Below are positions 10,755 through 24,710 of a stretch of DNA of 64,000 nucleotides, piece after piece (the first letter of the stretch is position 1; the number at the start of each line of letters is the position of its first letter). The notes under the pieces were generated by a model. That model was given only the letters and a program-made list of their open reading frames with translations, was not told the origin of the DNA and made no database searches. This DNA comes from Protopterus annectens (Eukaryota; Chordata; Ceratodontiformes; Protopteridae): positions 181,774,596-181,838,595 of the forward strand of contig NC_056732.1 of the NCBI RefSeq assembly GCF_019279795.1. The letters are read 5' to 3'. The position numbers and the translations under genes are program-made.

Positions 10755-13726
10755 GTAAATAGTAGAAATCGAATGATGGTATTCTTTTTTTCTTTATTTA
10801 TTTTTCCAATTGATCCATAAGCATAAATTTTAAAATCATTTCTTATAATAAATTAAAAATGAAATAATGTTCTAGGGATCTAAAATACACTCTAATTCAC
10901 ATGCAAAGGACTAAACAATAATTTGTATAGATTTATTTTTATATATGTCTGTGTTATTAGAGACTTTGCCATATTATTATCCAGATCTGTGATATGTTAA
11001 TATTTTCACAAGTGCAATATAAGATTCAGTATTTGTTCAGCAGTTTTGGAACTACTGTCATATATAATCAGTTCTCACTATATATATACATTATTTATTG
11101 TTTAAGCCACTGTTTTTAGTGATTTCAGGCTTGTACTTTTCATCATTGCCACCTAAAAGTAATCTATTTTAAGGAGAACCGCACCCACAGACTCAAAAAA
11201 CATGTTTATTTCATCATGGTTTGGTGTTTCCTACATTTTAACACCACTCTGGGAATATGTACAGGTTTTTAAATATTTTTATACATAATTTCTGAGTCTG
11301 CCCACATGGGGTCTGGCATCTTGAAGTAATTCTGATTGTTTAGCCTGGCTCTAGGTATCCCAAAATGTAGTGCTCGGCTGTAAAAGTTACATCACACAGG
11401 CCTCTTTCTTCCTAAAGCTCCTGTTACTACATTGATTTTACATACATACACTTTCAGTCAGTTTTAAGTAACATTTCATGCAGTTCAATAACTACTTTTA
11501 AAACACAAACAGTGCAAAGACCACAGAACAGACTTTCAAAGTGCTTTTTACTACTGCTTCTTTTAGAGTGGCTAAACTGCAATGTTTTGTGAAGCCTGAG
11601 TTATACTATTTTGACTCATCTCCCAGCCCACTTCACACCTATCTTCCCTAGCTGTCAAAGTGCTAAGGTTAATTCGAGCTGTTACCTACTGTGAGTGACA
11701 GCTCACAGTAGGAGACTTGACTCATGCACTGTTTCCTTGTTCTAGCCTTTACTTTCTGTATGGGTTGGACAAGTGAACTGTGATATCACAGCATAGGTAG
11801 GCTTTTAGGACAGTCATGGTGATGTCAGTTTGGGGAGGCAAGTGGCCAGAAAACTACCTGTATTCAGTGGCCTTGATGATATCAGTGTATTGGAGATAGT
11901 GGCATGGGCGGGATAAAAGTTTTTTGAAAGTGAAAACACCACAGTACAGTAATGTACTAAGGTACTGTTCTAGTGGAGAGAAACAGTCAATCTAAAATAT
12001 TTTACATGTTGTATTGTTGTTTATTCATAGCAGGGACAGTAAACAGGGAGAAAAAGGACAGAGAAGTTGAGCATTTAATAATAGAATCCTGTTATTCTTT
12101 AACACTTCCAAAACTGAACAATTAAAACTGCATTCATGATCTGATTGAGTGCATGTTCAGCTAAAACATTGTTTATAAAGTTTTAGTAATTGCATGTACA
12201 AGTTCAAAAATCTTGTTTCCAAACCCACTATCAGTCATTCCTATGAATTCACCTTGCCTTTGACAGCTGTACTCTAAATGATAGGAGAAAACGTGCCCTT
12301 GGGGGTATTTTCATATACATGGGATGATCACTATTGAAACGCAGGTAATTATTGGTTGTCACTTGTAGCTTGTAAGATTTAATCTTCAGACCACTTTTTT
12401 ATTATAAATGATGAGATTCAGAAATGTCATGTTTGCCTTTACATTATAAATGCCCCATCTCAGCAACAACAACAAAACTATCCCTCTGAACATGGAAGAG
12501 GTTGTTTGCATCTGTGCAGATTCGCCATATAAGGAGAATCAAGGGCAGCAGGCACTGAATCTGTACATGTGACGTTCTTTGCCAGCAGCGACCTCTTCAT
12601 TAGTTACAGTTGTCTTTAATGTGGAATTATTCAGATGATTCTTACTTCTGCACTGATTGTGCTTATTGTTCTCTGATACTGGCGGATTGTAATGATAGAT
12701 GTTTGAGTGGCCTTTTATGGTGGAATTTTTTTGAAATGGGTAGTTTTGTCATTATTGGGTCGTACATTTTTGTTTCATTGCTTACTGAAACTACACATTT
12801 GAAACACAGTGGAATATAATTTAATGCAATCAGGAAGTTGAATCAAAGAACGCGTACATGTATTCACATCCCTAAAAATGTGTGCAAGGAGCTTACGGTT
12901 TGAAAACAGCCCAGAGGTAAACGTAATCTTCCGGTGGCCAGATGCATTTTCTTTGAATATGAGTTGTAATACCACTTCAATGAATGTGAGTTTCAAGGGT
13001 AGAGAGAGAAGTTTACTGGTCATGCTAAGTCTATTTTCATTGTGAGGCTGTATTGTTTGTTTAGCAAATGTCTATCAGTGTTTGCGCTGTTTTATTTCAA
13101 TATCTGTAATCATTGTAGAAGTAAGAAAGAAAGAAGTATGCACACTGACAGGTTTGAACAGTGCTTATGGTAACTGGGGAGAAATAGCCAAGTAATGGAA
13201 CACTGGAATGGCTAGGTAGGAGACTGCTTTATGGGGTAGGGAGTTGCTGAAGGAGGGGCTGCTCTGGGGGGCCCCCAATGCCGACTGGCAGTAATTGCTT
13301 TATAGAAACCAATCAAAAGCTGTTCAATGTGAAAAAGAAGAAAAGCGGCTTCATTTATGGTTGAATGTGGAAGATTCCACATACGACAGGACTTCACATT
13401 TTTTTTTTTTGCTAAAATAAAAGCTTACTCTTGCAGCATTTCAGTTGTTTATGTTGTTCCATATAATATATAGGTGTTTCAGATAAAAAAGTGTTTTATT
13501 CAGCTATTTAAAAAAATTAGAAAATTCATTCACTGCAGGTTCATGTTTTCAAAAAAAAAAGTTCTATACAGTTAACTTTAACTTTTTTTTATTATTTATT
13601 TATGTATTTATTTTTGTAATTCTGTCAGTCCCTTTAGTTTAAGCTTCAGCTAGTCAGAGCCACATTTTGACAGAGGCTTCGGTTATGAAAGATTAAACAT
13701 AGTTTCCATTTGCAATATATAGATGT
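10755..13726. other. Unassigned AT-rich sequence
   Basis: About 3 kb without a convincing frame, inverted repeat or known repeat signature. It may include internal sequence of the hAT-like element proposed to span 2474-16721. Confidence 0.45.
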
Positions 13727-13731
13727 ATTCC

Positions 13732-14335
13732 ATGGGTCTATATTATAACATCAAAGTCTAACAACTTTGAATGTTATAATATCGAACCCAGTAGAGCGAA
13801 CGCTGGAAATAGCGAAGCTGCAGAACACCGAATACTTTCCTAGGGGAAAGTATACAGTGGGCCGTTTCAACAGCTTCGCTATTTCCTCAACTGTAGAGTG
13901 AAGGTTACGGACCAGGTTAAGGTAAGTGTGCAAACAAAGGTGAGTGCGATTGGGCACGGGTTAGGTGAGTTAGGGTTAGGGTGCGGGTCAGGTAAGTGTG
14001 CGATTGTGTGGATGTGAAGATTAGGGTGGGGTAGGTGAGTTAGGGTTAGGGAGCGGGTAAGGTGAGCGTGCGATAGTGATGGACCTTAGGGTTGGGTTAA
14101 GGTAAGTGGATAGCTAGTGTTGTATGTATGGTTTAGTGTAGGGTTTTGTGAAGTGTGTGTGTGGATTATTTATTTTGGTGTGCTTGTGTTGTGTGTATGT
14201 TTGTCGGAACAGCAAATTTTTTCCCTGGGAAAAAATCGCTATTCTTACTGTTCAGTATTCTGGTGTTTCGCTCTACTGGGTTCAATATTATAACATTCGA
14301 AGTTGTTAGACTTCAATGTTATGATATAGACCCAT
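13732..14335. mobile_element. MITE with ~65 bp terminal inverted repeats
   Basis: The left end ATGGGTCTATATTATAACAT (13732 on) and the right end (to 14335) are inverted copies over about 65 bp, including the block CCAGTAGAGCGAA / TTCGCTCTACTGG. ATTCC flanks both sides (13727-13731 and 14336-14340), consistent with a 5 bp duplication. The interior has no transposase frame. It contains a second pair of inverted words (GGAAATAGCGAAGC and AAATCGCTATTC) and a GGTTAGGG-rich tract. It sits just upstream of the hAT transposase remains. The superfamily is not assigned. Confidence 0.85.
13950..14115 (+). repeat. Imperfect tandem repeats with TTAGGG words inside the MITE
   Basis: Two degenerate units of about 65-70 bp, each with GTGAGTTAGGGTTAGGG followed by GCGGGT.AGGT.AG.GTGCGA, plus partial TTAGGG and GGTTAAGG words. 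These resemble vertebrate telomere repeats locally but belong to the MITE interior. Confidence 0.75.
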
Positions 14336-14379
14336 ATTCCACTTGCATCCATTTTTTTGCTTAGTGCTTTCACTCAGAA

Positions 14380-16170
14380 ATGGAAAGTCGAAGTTCATTT
14401 GAATGATCTGTGTACATGGAATTATTTTACCTAAATATGAATGATGGAAAAGACATTGATGTGAAATGCAAGCTATGTCTACCAACAAAAAAAGACCTAC
14501 AGAACTTTGGCAAAACAGTACGTCAAATTTAAAAAAGCATCTTCAGACGTCACATCCTGTCACAATTGGAAAGCTAAATAGTCTGAAAAGGAAAGCAGTT
14601 GATTCAGGTGCTGAGAATTTGGACAAGACATCATTGACACAGCTGCCAATTGCAGCAGTCATTGGTTTTGGTCATTTCACACAGTCCAAGGTGGATAGTT
14701 TGATCACTGACTTCATGTTGAATGACATGCAAGTGTTTCAGTGTCATCAAACAGCCATCCTTCATCAACCTTGAAACTGGCTTGCAGCCAGGAAAGGTGA
14801 TCATGAGCAGGAAAACTCTTGTTGAATGGGTGGAGAAACAGTTCAGTCATATGAAACAGAATCTGCTGGAAACCTTAACAAGCGTTCCAACTGTTTGCAC
14901 TACAGATGACATTTGGACCCATCAGAATCGTAGTTTATTTAGTCAGGGAGGCATACATGTGATCAGTCTCATAGCATCATCTCTTGAGAACATTTGCATC
15001 AAGTACAAGATAGATCAAAAGATCTGTGTGACATTTTTTTTCAATGACAGGCTTTCACTGTCTTTGCAGAATGTGAGAAATCTCAGAATACAAACATTTT
15101 GTCCCAAGAGGAGGATGATGATGGTGAAGTGATTTACAACAGTGTGACAGCTGTGCTCAGTCAGTCAGGGCAAAGTGAGAGCACCTATTCACTGCCTCCC
15201 ATCTGAGATGTGCAGCACACACATTGAATCTAGTTGATGTGCACGATGTTGAATCTGCTTGTAGTGATGTGCAGTATAAAACGATCCTGCGAAGCACCAT
15301 GGCCAAATGCTATGCTGCTTGGAACAAGGCTAGTCACAGCACCCAAGCTGCTGAGGTGGCTCGAAATAAGTGTGATCTGGCATTGATTATTCCCAGTGCA
15401 ATACGATGGAATCCCACTTTCTCCACGATGTAGAGAATTCACCATATTGCAACTCAGGGTGAAGGCTTGCTGGATGAGATATGTGAACAGATTGGAATTG
15501 TCATCTTCAGGCCTGTAAAAAATACGTTTGTTGCTGAGTTTGTACAAGCAATGCAGCCCTAGCAATGGCTCTGAACATCCTGCAGTCAGAGCTAAAAAGC
15601 TTCACGGGAATCCTGATCCCCACCATTATGTGCCTGAAAAAAAGTTGTCTGAAGTCAGGCAGTCTATAACGCTTGTTGTGTTGCTAGTTTATGCTCTTCT
15701 TAAAGGCATTGATGCTCAGTTCAATCATCTTCTGGAGCGTGAAGAACTCATTCTGGCTGGCATAGTGCATTCACAGTTCCATTTGTGATGGATGGACAGT
15801 GAAGAGCAGAAACTCAGAGGCAAGGCTCTGCTCCTTGATGCCATGCAGAAACTGGGTGAATCTGTGCATGGATCATCTGAAGCTTCTGCACTAACCACTG
15901 AAGACAGCTTCTTCAGCTTCAAAGAGTCAACACCAGCCGTCTCAGATGGAAATGTATCTGGCTGACCCTTCGAGAGAAATATCTTCTCTCAACAGTTACT
16001 CTATAGTCAAGAAGATATTTCTGAGCAGTAATACAGCTCTGCCATCTAGTGCACCCATTGAATGCCTATTCAGTTTTTTGGACAAGTGCTGACTGCAAGA
16101 AGAAATACACTCACCAATGAACACTTTGAAAAGTTGCTCCTTCTTCAAGCCAACAGAAATGTGTAGTCAT
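14380..16170 (+). pseudogene. hAT transposase fossil with BED zinc finger
   Basis: Reading + frames in order gives a BED-type finger near 14460-14560 (KCKLC, then after a frameshift NLKKHLQTSHP, i.e. CxxC...HxxxxH). The core near 14800-14960 has LVEWVEKQF and CTTDDIWTHQNRS, matching the hAT pattern in which a catalytic Asp lies close to a Trp. Near 15210 there is a CAAHTLNLV-like stretch (read across a stop), and near 16040-16165 a C-terminal dimerisation block (APIECLF, then NE.FEKLLLL.ANRN). In-frame stops begin after eight codons and several frameshifts follow, so there is no intact product. The right hAT terminus lies 550 bp downstream, so this gene most likely belonged to that element. 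Confidence 0.82.
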
Positions 16171-16564
16171 TGTGACTAGTTATATAAGGTAATATTTTAG
16201 TTGACTTTGTTAGATAGTTGTCTTGTTAGACCAATATGACATATTCTGTAAGCATTTTTGCTTCCTTGGCATAAATTTTAGCAGATTAGCCTAATGTACA
16301 TTGTTGAAAATTTGATGGATTGTAACTTGTTATGGGTCTTATGCTGCTGGCTGTGTGTATTTTGGTTTAAGTATTAAATTGTGACTCTGACTATAAAGAC
16401 TAGTTTGTGGGACTTTGTAAACTGTAAAATGCTATTCATCATTATTGTAACACTGTGTATACAAGTTTAATACACTCATATTCATCTGCAGCAAGCATGT
16501 ATTCCTCACACACAAGTACTGTGTGAGTAAATTTGAATATGAGAGTTGATAAACTGTACTTATG

Positions 16565-16721
16565 TAAAAGTAACTCGAATAACATCTTACTTTAGTTAGT
16601 AACTAGTAATAGTAATATATTACTTTTTTATAAAAGTAATAAGTAATAGTAATATATTACTTTCACTTAAAAGTAACTAGTAATAGTAACATTACTTTTA
16701 TAGGTAACTAGTACAACACTG
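16565..16721. mobile_element. Right end of the hAT-like transposon
   Basis: Repeated TAACTAGTAATAGTAATATATTAC words end in ACAACACTG at 16721. Read backwards this is CAGTGTTG, matching the CAGTGATGG start at 2474. It lies 3' of the hAT transposase remains, as expected for the same element. Confidence 0.72.
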
Positions 16722-18610
16722 TTACATGTATATCACAATACCTGCCTGAGTTTGTCATTTTTGGTGAGGTACTTTAGCATGAGGTACTCCATGTTAAACT
16801 TTGTAAATCCTTCTTTGACTCTGTAAAGCTATACGCCTATAGAATCTCTTTTGAAAGCCCACTATTCTGGAATTCTACAGTATTGAGTATGCTGGCAAGA
16901 GCCAATCAGTGAAATGGTTATACTAATAAGACTACTTGGTCCCACTGTTTCTGAATCACTGTCATAGTACATTGTGCTAACAAGCCATGCTGGCAGTGGC
17001 TGAGCACACCGAAGTGACAATGGGTAATCAGTATGCTGCTGCTGCAGCTACATAAGGCATGTGTTACCTTGTAATGACATGGGCAATGCTATATCCATTA
17101 CTAGAACCATAGTACAGTGCAAGGGAGATACAGTAGTGCCACAGTGCAGCCACACATTGCATAACACATGATCTACAGAGAAGTGTCTGTGTGCAAGAGA
17201 CTACCAATTTGCTCCTCTGGCGGACCTGAATGAGTGGCCATGACTGCTTCAGGTACTCTGCAGTGCAGAGCTCCATCATGAAGTGACAGAGAGAGCAAGA
17301 TTTTCTTGTTCTTCTGGCACAGGGAGTTTCAGAAGGGACTCTTGAGGGCCATATGATGAGCTTTTGTATTAAGTGGTTGCCTAGCATGAACTCACCAGGA
17401 TGGTGAGTGATGCTACTGGCATGACTTGCTGTGGGGACTAATGTTATCATTACCACAGTTTCTTCTTAGGATGAGTAATGGTTCTCTTGTTGGAGGTGAC
17501 CTGAGGGGTTCAATGATACCTTCTGTGTCCACTTATCTGGTAGTAGGGTCTGAAGTCTCCTCTTCAGAAAAGGGTTTGGTGGGGTCTATCCTGGTTTCTC
17601 AGAGTCAATGTAGGAGGCAGGTGGTGACAGAAGTGTAGTGAAAGCTCGATGCCTGCCTCAGAAATGTTGAGCACCTTCTGATGTAGCTTGCAGAATCACA
17701 CATGTGGTAGGCCCTGTACATTGGACACCAGGGAGTAACCAGACCATAACACTGGATACTCAAGTAAGTGATACCTGCATTTATTGCCCTTTGAGCTGGC
17801 CTGACATTCAAATTAGTATTTTCCCTCCTTAACATTTATTCCCCATTCATTGTTCACTGTCCGATGCTCTGCCCACCACCTTTCCACTCTGTGTATGTCT
17901 ATACCCATCGACTTTCCTCCCAACATTTTGTGTATCTACTGCCCATCTGAGTCCGTATTATACTTGTCTTTCTGACTTTTCTACCTGCCATTCTTCCCAC
18001 TACCCAATCCACAGCTTTGCTTCATTACTTTCTCCAGCTACCTAACGTTTTCGATTTATGGAAAAAAGATCTCTTTTCCTAAAGAAAACATTACCCTCCT
18101 TCAAAGCTTAGGGATACCCTGTATGTTTCTCTCTTGTTATTCTTCCTTTCCTACTTTCCAGTCTACCACATTGCCTCCCAATTTATATGCTGAATAGGTT
18201 TGTCACATTGCTACGCACACATACAGGGGTATATATAATGACCACTATGCTTCCATTCTTCTGTAACACAAGTTCAGGATGCAACTATGCTGTACTTAAG
18301 TGTCTGCATGAGAATACACTGACCAAGTTGTACTAGCTTGCTTTGCTTGTGAAGTATGTTAAATCAGTCCAGCAACTTACTTTAGTGTTGGTCTGTGTAG
18401 ATACTGAGCAACCTAGCACTGCTTTTCTTGTTAGCACTACCCTTCCATTTAATTATGTGGTCCTTTGTTTGGCCTGATGGTGCTTTCCCATGGATAGCAA
18501 GTATTGAATTAGCCACGTAAACCTTTGTTTGACAGCCCCCACAAGCTTGTCAATGAATCCCACCCAAAGTCATTTATTTACTACTATGATATGATAAAGT
18601 TTAGAATGAA
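16722..18610. other. Unassigned sequence between the hAT end and the Gypsy element
   Basis: No family recognised. A 130-codon minus frame at 17064-17456 has no identifiable motif and odd composition, and is not called as a gene. Confidence 0.45.
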
Positions 18611-18615
18611 CAAGT

Positions 18616-20240
<1,625 letters not shown>

Positions 20241-20258
20241 TATTGGTGGGCAGTGGTG
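20241..20258 (+). promoter_or_regulatory. Putative primer-binding site region
   Basis: TATTGGTGGGCAGTGGTG directly follows the LTR. The inner copy has TATTGGTTGGCAGTGGTG at the same place. The position and conservation fit a primer-binding site, but I could not match a tRNA 3' end. Confidence 0.35.
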
Positions 20259-20406
20259 TGGATATTAGTTGAACTTCTGTAGCCAGTTGTCACTGAAGGT
20301 GTGTGTATTCTCAGCAGTCACAGGGTAAACATTCAGAATTTCATTTCACAACAGTTTTATTTATTATTTTTTGTTAGTTTAGTTTAGTCAGGGAAAGCAG
20401 ACAAAG

Positions 20407-21500
20407 ATGTCAACGGAGGATTATGGCAAGTTGACAATGAACCAGTTGGCCAAGGTGTTTGAAGGCAAAGGACTGGTGCATGCCAACCTGACTAATTACA
20501 TTGTTAGTCACAGCTCAGACCAGCAACCAGGAGGATAACCAGTCTGCCGATGGGAATTTGCAGCCCTCAGAAACAGGACAGTTCACCTTTTCCTCAGAGG
20601 ACTTAAAAATCCATCTGGAGTTAAAGAGAATTGAACTGGAGGCCAAATGTTTGGAAATAACATCAGCAGAGAGAATGCAGCATTTGTAGGTTGAATAAAA
20701 TAAGAGACTGCAGCATTATGCTGAAGAAATTGAGAGACAGCATCAACATGAGAGGGAGATGCTGCCTGTTTGACAGGAACTTGGAGGTAATGGGGAAGGA
20801 AATACATCCCAGAAGAATAAATGCCAGTAAATTTACAGAGGGTGATCATTTTTAGTTTTTTTCACATATTTGAAAGAGTATGTAAACAGTATAATGTTGA
20901 CCAAGGGTTCTGGGTACGGTTCCTGGCCCCCTTACTCCATGGTAAAGCTGTAACTGTTGTTTATAAATTGTCTGATATTGATTGTTTAAACTATGATAAA
21001 GTAAAGCAATGTTTACTTGAATGCTTTAAGTTAACACCTGAAGCCTACAGAAAAAAATGTTGTGAGTATGGACACAGGGCAGATGAATGTTTATGTGATT
21101 ATTTTGTTAAGTTAAGCACTTAGTTTCATAGCTGTGTCAGTGGGTGTGAGGTCATCACTTTTGAAGGACTGGCAGACTCTTTGGTGAGGCAACAAGCACT
21201 TGGCACTTTATCTGAGGACATGAGAATCTGGTTGGCAGACCAAGAATGTAACTATAGATGAGCTGGGGAAAAATGGGGATTTCTACTTAGCAAGCAGGGC
21301 ATCACTGCACAGGAAGGGGATACCCAGTGCTGCAGATAGATATAAGGGAACCCATGGTGGGTAGCCTAAACCACCCCAGCAGAGTCCATCAGTAACAGGG
21401 GAAGCCACTAGTTCAGGTACATTGGCCAGGATCAAGGGTTAAATCTTTTAAATGTAACCAGTGGTCCATGTATCATATAGATGTCCACAGATGCAAGGTG
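20407..21500 (+). pseudogene. Gypsy gag remnant (outer copy)
   Basis: It opens at ATG 20407 with MSTEDYGKLTMNQLAKVFEG, parallel to the inner copy's start at 32431. A Glu-rich helical stretch follows (ELKRIELEAKCLEITSAERM region, 20600-20690). A SCAN-like gag core lies at about 20880-21240 (LKLTPEAYRKK-type motif; GLADSLVRQQALGTLSEDMR near 21165-21225). The CCHC knuckle region near 21440-21490 is degraded. Frameshifts and stops (for example the TAG at 21121) break the frame. In related elements Gag forms the particle that packages the RNA. Confidence 0.8.
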
Positions 21501-21589
21501 GGAAACAAAAGGTGAAAGGAACCAGCAAGTGGGGATAACAATATGCCATTGGTAACTTGTCTGGAGACAACAGGGGTACTAAACTATCA

Positions 21590-21861
21590 ACAGCGTTTAT
21601 ATCCCATCTTAGTGGATGGAAAATAGGCCACTGCCAAGAGTGACACACCCGCTGACATAACATTGTGAAGCCTGCAGTGGTTAAAGAGGAACAGTACTTG
21701 CTTGGGCAGTCCACTCCAGTCAGAGCTTTAGGAGGGACCCCATTCCACATGCCTTTGGCCATGATTCACCTTGACTGGGATAGTGGAAAATGAACCACGC
21801 AATTAGGTGTGTTTGAGGATATCCCTGCTGATGTCTTGATAGGGAATGATTTTAATAATGC
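21590..21861 (+). pseudogene. Gypsy protease remnant (outer copy), interrupted by RTE
   Basis: The shifting frames show a LLGQSTPVRAL-like stretch (about 21690-21730), a LAMIHLDW stretch (about 21750-21780) and DIPADVLIGNDF-like codons (21820-21855). These match the end of the protease block of Gmr1-type elements. It is interrupted at 21866 by the RTE LINE and resumes at 23532-23619. Confidence 0.65.
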
Positions 21862-21866
21862 AGTAG

Positions 21867-23531
21867 TAGAGGGACCGAGCTAGTAAAGATGTGCAGCAGG
21901 TAAGGGTGATAAAGGATAATGAGGGAAACATATTCACAAGCAAGGAGAGTGTGTTGAGCAGATGGAAAGAGTACTTTGAGGGGCTGAAGAATGAAAAGAA
22001 TGAGAGGGAGAGAAGGTTGGATGATGTGCGGATAGTGAATCATGAAGTGCACTGGATTAGCAAGGAAGAAGTAAGGATAGCTATGAAGAGGATGAAGAAT
22101 GGAAAGGCTGTTGGTCCAGATGACATACATGTGGAAACATGGAGGTGTTTAAATGAAATGGCAGTGGAGTTTTTATCTAGATTGTTTAATGAAATCTTGG
22201 AAAGTGAGAGGATGCCTGAGGAATGGAGAAAAAGTGTTTTGGCACCGATTTTTTTTAAGGGTGATGTGTAGAGCTGTAGTAACTACAGAGGGATTAAATT
22301 GATCAGTCACAGCATGAAGTTATGGAAAAGAGTAGTGGAAGCTAGGTTAAGAAGGGAAGTGATGATTAGTGATCAGCAGTATGGTTTCATGCCAGGAAAA
22401 AGCACTACAGATGTGATGTTTGCTCTGAGAGTGTTGATGGAGAAGTACAGAGAAGGTCAGAAGGAGTTGCATTGTGTCTTTGTGGACTTAGAGAAAGCAT
22501 ATGACAGGGTGCCTAGAGAGGAGTTGTGGTATTGTATGAGGAAGTCAAGAGTGTCAGAGAAGTATGTAAGAGTGGTACAGGATATGTACGAGGGTAGTGT
22601 GACAGCAGTGAGGTCTGCGGTGGGATCGATGGATGCGTTTAAGGTGGAGGTGGGATTACATCAAGGATCAGCTCTGAGCCCTTTCTTATTTGCAATAGTG
22701 ATGGACAGGTTGACAGACGAGATCAGACAGGAGTCCCCATGGACTATGATGTTTGCAGATGACATTGTGATCTGTAATGAGAGTAGGGAACAGGTGGAGG
22801 AGACCCTTAGAGAAGTGGAGATATGCTCTAGAGAGAAGAGGAATTAAGGTCAGCAGGACTAAGACAGAATATATGTGTGTGAATGAGAGGGAGGATAGAG
22901 GAATGGTGAGGATGCAGGGAGTAGAGGTGGTGAAGGTGGATGGATTTAAATACTTAGGATCAACAGTTCAGAGTAATGGTGAGTGTGAAAGAGAGGTGAA
23001 GAAGAGAGTACAGGCAGAATGGAGTGGTTGGAGAAGAGTGTCAGGAATGATTTGTGACAGATGAGTACCAGTAAGAGTGAAAGGGAAGGTCTACAAGAGG
23101 GTAGTGAGACCAACTATGTTATATGGGTTGGAGACAGTGGCACTGATAAAAAGGCAGGAGTCAGAGCTGGACGTGGCAGAGTTAACGATGTTAAGATTTG
23201 CACTGGGTGTGACGAGGGTGGACAGGATTAGGAATAAGTATATTAGAGGGTCAGCCCAGGTTGGAAGGTTTGGAGACAAAGCCAGAGAGGCAAGATTACA
23301 TTGGTCTGGACATGTGCTGAGGAGGGATGCAGAGTATATTGGGAAAAAGATGCTAATGATAAAGCTGCCAGGTAACAGGAAAAGAGGAAGGCCTAAGATA
23401 AGATTTATGGATGTGGTGAGAGAGGACATGCAGGTGGTTGGTGTAACAGAGCAAGATGCAGAGGACAGAAAGAAATGGAAACAGATGATCTGCTGTGGCG
23501 ACCCCTAACAGGAGCAGCTGAAAGAAGAAGA
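21867..23531 (+). mobile_element. 5'-truncated RTE LINE inserted in the Gypsy
   Basis: It begins inside the RTE ORF at GAGGGACCGAGCTAG, a position also present in the full copy at 45087-48611, and ends with the RTE terminus GCTGTGGCGACCCCTAACAG plus GAAGAAGAAG. The Gypsy sequence resumes at once, with a short AGTAG repeat on both sides (about 21862-21866 and 23532-23536). Truncation at the 5' end is typical of target-primed reverse transcription. Confidence 0.9.
21891..23508 (+). pseudogene. RTE ORF2 fragment: reverse transcriptase and C-terminus
   Basis: The four successive frames (21891-22271, 22299-22847, 22777-23064, 23077-23508) together cover the RT domain. Signals are [52 protein letters not shown], the catalytic FADDIVI near 22755, then KYLGSTVQSNGE and a C-terminal region ending CGDP*. 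Breaks are a stop at about 22270 and a frameshift near 22840. The endonuclease part is absent because of truncation. Confidence 0.9.
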
Positions 23532-23815
23532 AGTAGCTTGTGTCCATGCAGTTACATGCAGTAAGGCCTGGAGACAAGGATTTTGGTCTGGTAGCCTGAG
23601 GGAGACCCAGACAGATCTCATACCTGAAACCAGAACTCAAATGAAAAAGCGTTCAACAAAACCAATGAAAGTCAACAACAAAAAAGAACAAAAAAGAACG
23701 CTTAAAACCTCCGTGTCATGGAACGCAAATCTCCACCAAATCTGCAACTGTGATAAATAATTACTTCAATGAAGATAAAAAGTGCAAAATGGGTTTAATA
23801 ATATAAAAGCAAGTG

Positions 23816-23854
23816 GTTAAGCGCTTTCACTTGCTCCACGGCAAGCTTCATCAG
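23816..23854 (-). ncRNA. Hammerhead ribozyme core, PLE1 left arm
   Basis: On the minus strand the order is CTGATGA (23854-23848), stem II GCTTGC/GCAAGT (5 pairs plus a G-T) with a 6-base loop, GAAA, and a tiny stem III, AGCGCT, then T/A at the cleavage position. All invariant core bases are present. The GCGC mini stem III fits hammerheads reported in Penelope-like elements, which often work as dimers. Stem I is short: only AAC/GTT is clear. Confidence 0.8.
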
Positions 23855-23938
23855 AACAGTACATAAAGAAACTGTTACCATTTAAATAACCTCATTGGCG
23901 CCAAAATAGCAAATTTAAAGGAATGTCTATCCCCATGC

Positions 23939-24334
23939 TTGTCAATATGCCTGTATATGAACAGGACAAAAATCAGATTCCATCAAGGGAATTGTAACAC
24001 CAAAATGGTTATTTATTTAGCAAAATGTATGGCCTGTCCAGGATTTTATATTGGAAAGACCGAAAGGAAATTTAATAGGCAGATTTATGCACATCTGTAT
24101 AGTATTAGAACCAAGGATGATAAAAATGCCTTATATAGGCATATTGACAAGCATGGGGATAGACATTCCTTTAAATTTGCTATTTTAGACAGTGTGCAAG
24201 TAGATTGTAGGGGAGGTGATTTCAAAGGAATGCTATCATATAAAGAAATGTGGTGGCAGCTATACACTGATGCATCCACTACACCTGGGTTAAACGATGT
24301 TATAAGTATCAAACCTATTCTACTTATGGTTTGA
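23939..24334 (+). CDS. GIY-YIG endonuclease end of a Penelope-like ORF (131 aa, partial)
   Basis: The frame has V-I-Y at residues 24-26, a CxxC (C30/C33) between the two halves, and Y-I-G-K at 37-40. Then come RQIYAHLYSI and a NALYRHIDKHGDRH stretch typical of the Penelope GIY-YIG nuclease, which nicks the target before reverse transcription. The first few residues come from the fold-back junction at about 23950 and are not native. The reverse transcriptase part is missing. The ORF ends at 24334 (TGA). Confidence 0.85.
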   Translation: MSICLYMNRTKIRFHQGNCNTKMVIYLAKCMACPGFYIGKTERKFNRQIYAHLYSIRTKDDKNALYRHIDKHGDRHSFKFAILDSVQVDCRGGDFKGMLSYKEMWWQLYTDASTTPGLNDVISIKPILLMV

Positions 24335-24710
24335 TATTTTATTGAGTTGAATAGTATTTATTTGATGTGCTTCACACATCATATTAATGAGCCATTTTTT
24401 TCATTTTATTTTATATTATTTGTATTTAATTTTTATATTTTTTATACATTCAGATGTCCTATTTTTTGATTTTTTGATTAAGTAGTCATGTTTAAGACTT
24501 TATGGTAAGGTTTACTGAATTGTGTATATAGGCATTTCAATGTTTATGTGATGTTATGATGTATTATGCCTATATTTAGGTTTATAGGGACATGTTTAGC
24601 ATTACATTTTACTAGGGTCAGGAGCTATGTCTTTAAATGCATTGATTTAATGTAGCACTTTTGGGGCCAATGAGGTTATTTAAATGGTAACAGTTTCTTT
24701 ATGTACTGTT

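Noticed and set aside
13950-14115. Interstitial telomere or chromosome-end signal
   Set aside because: The TTAGGG words are degenerate and lie wholly within a MITE with inverted ends.
17064-17456. 130-codon minus frame
   Set aside because: No recognisable motif; composition unlike a conserved gene; no supporting context.
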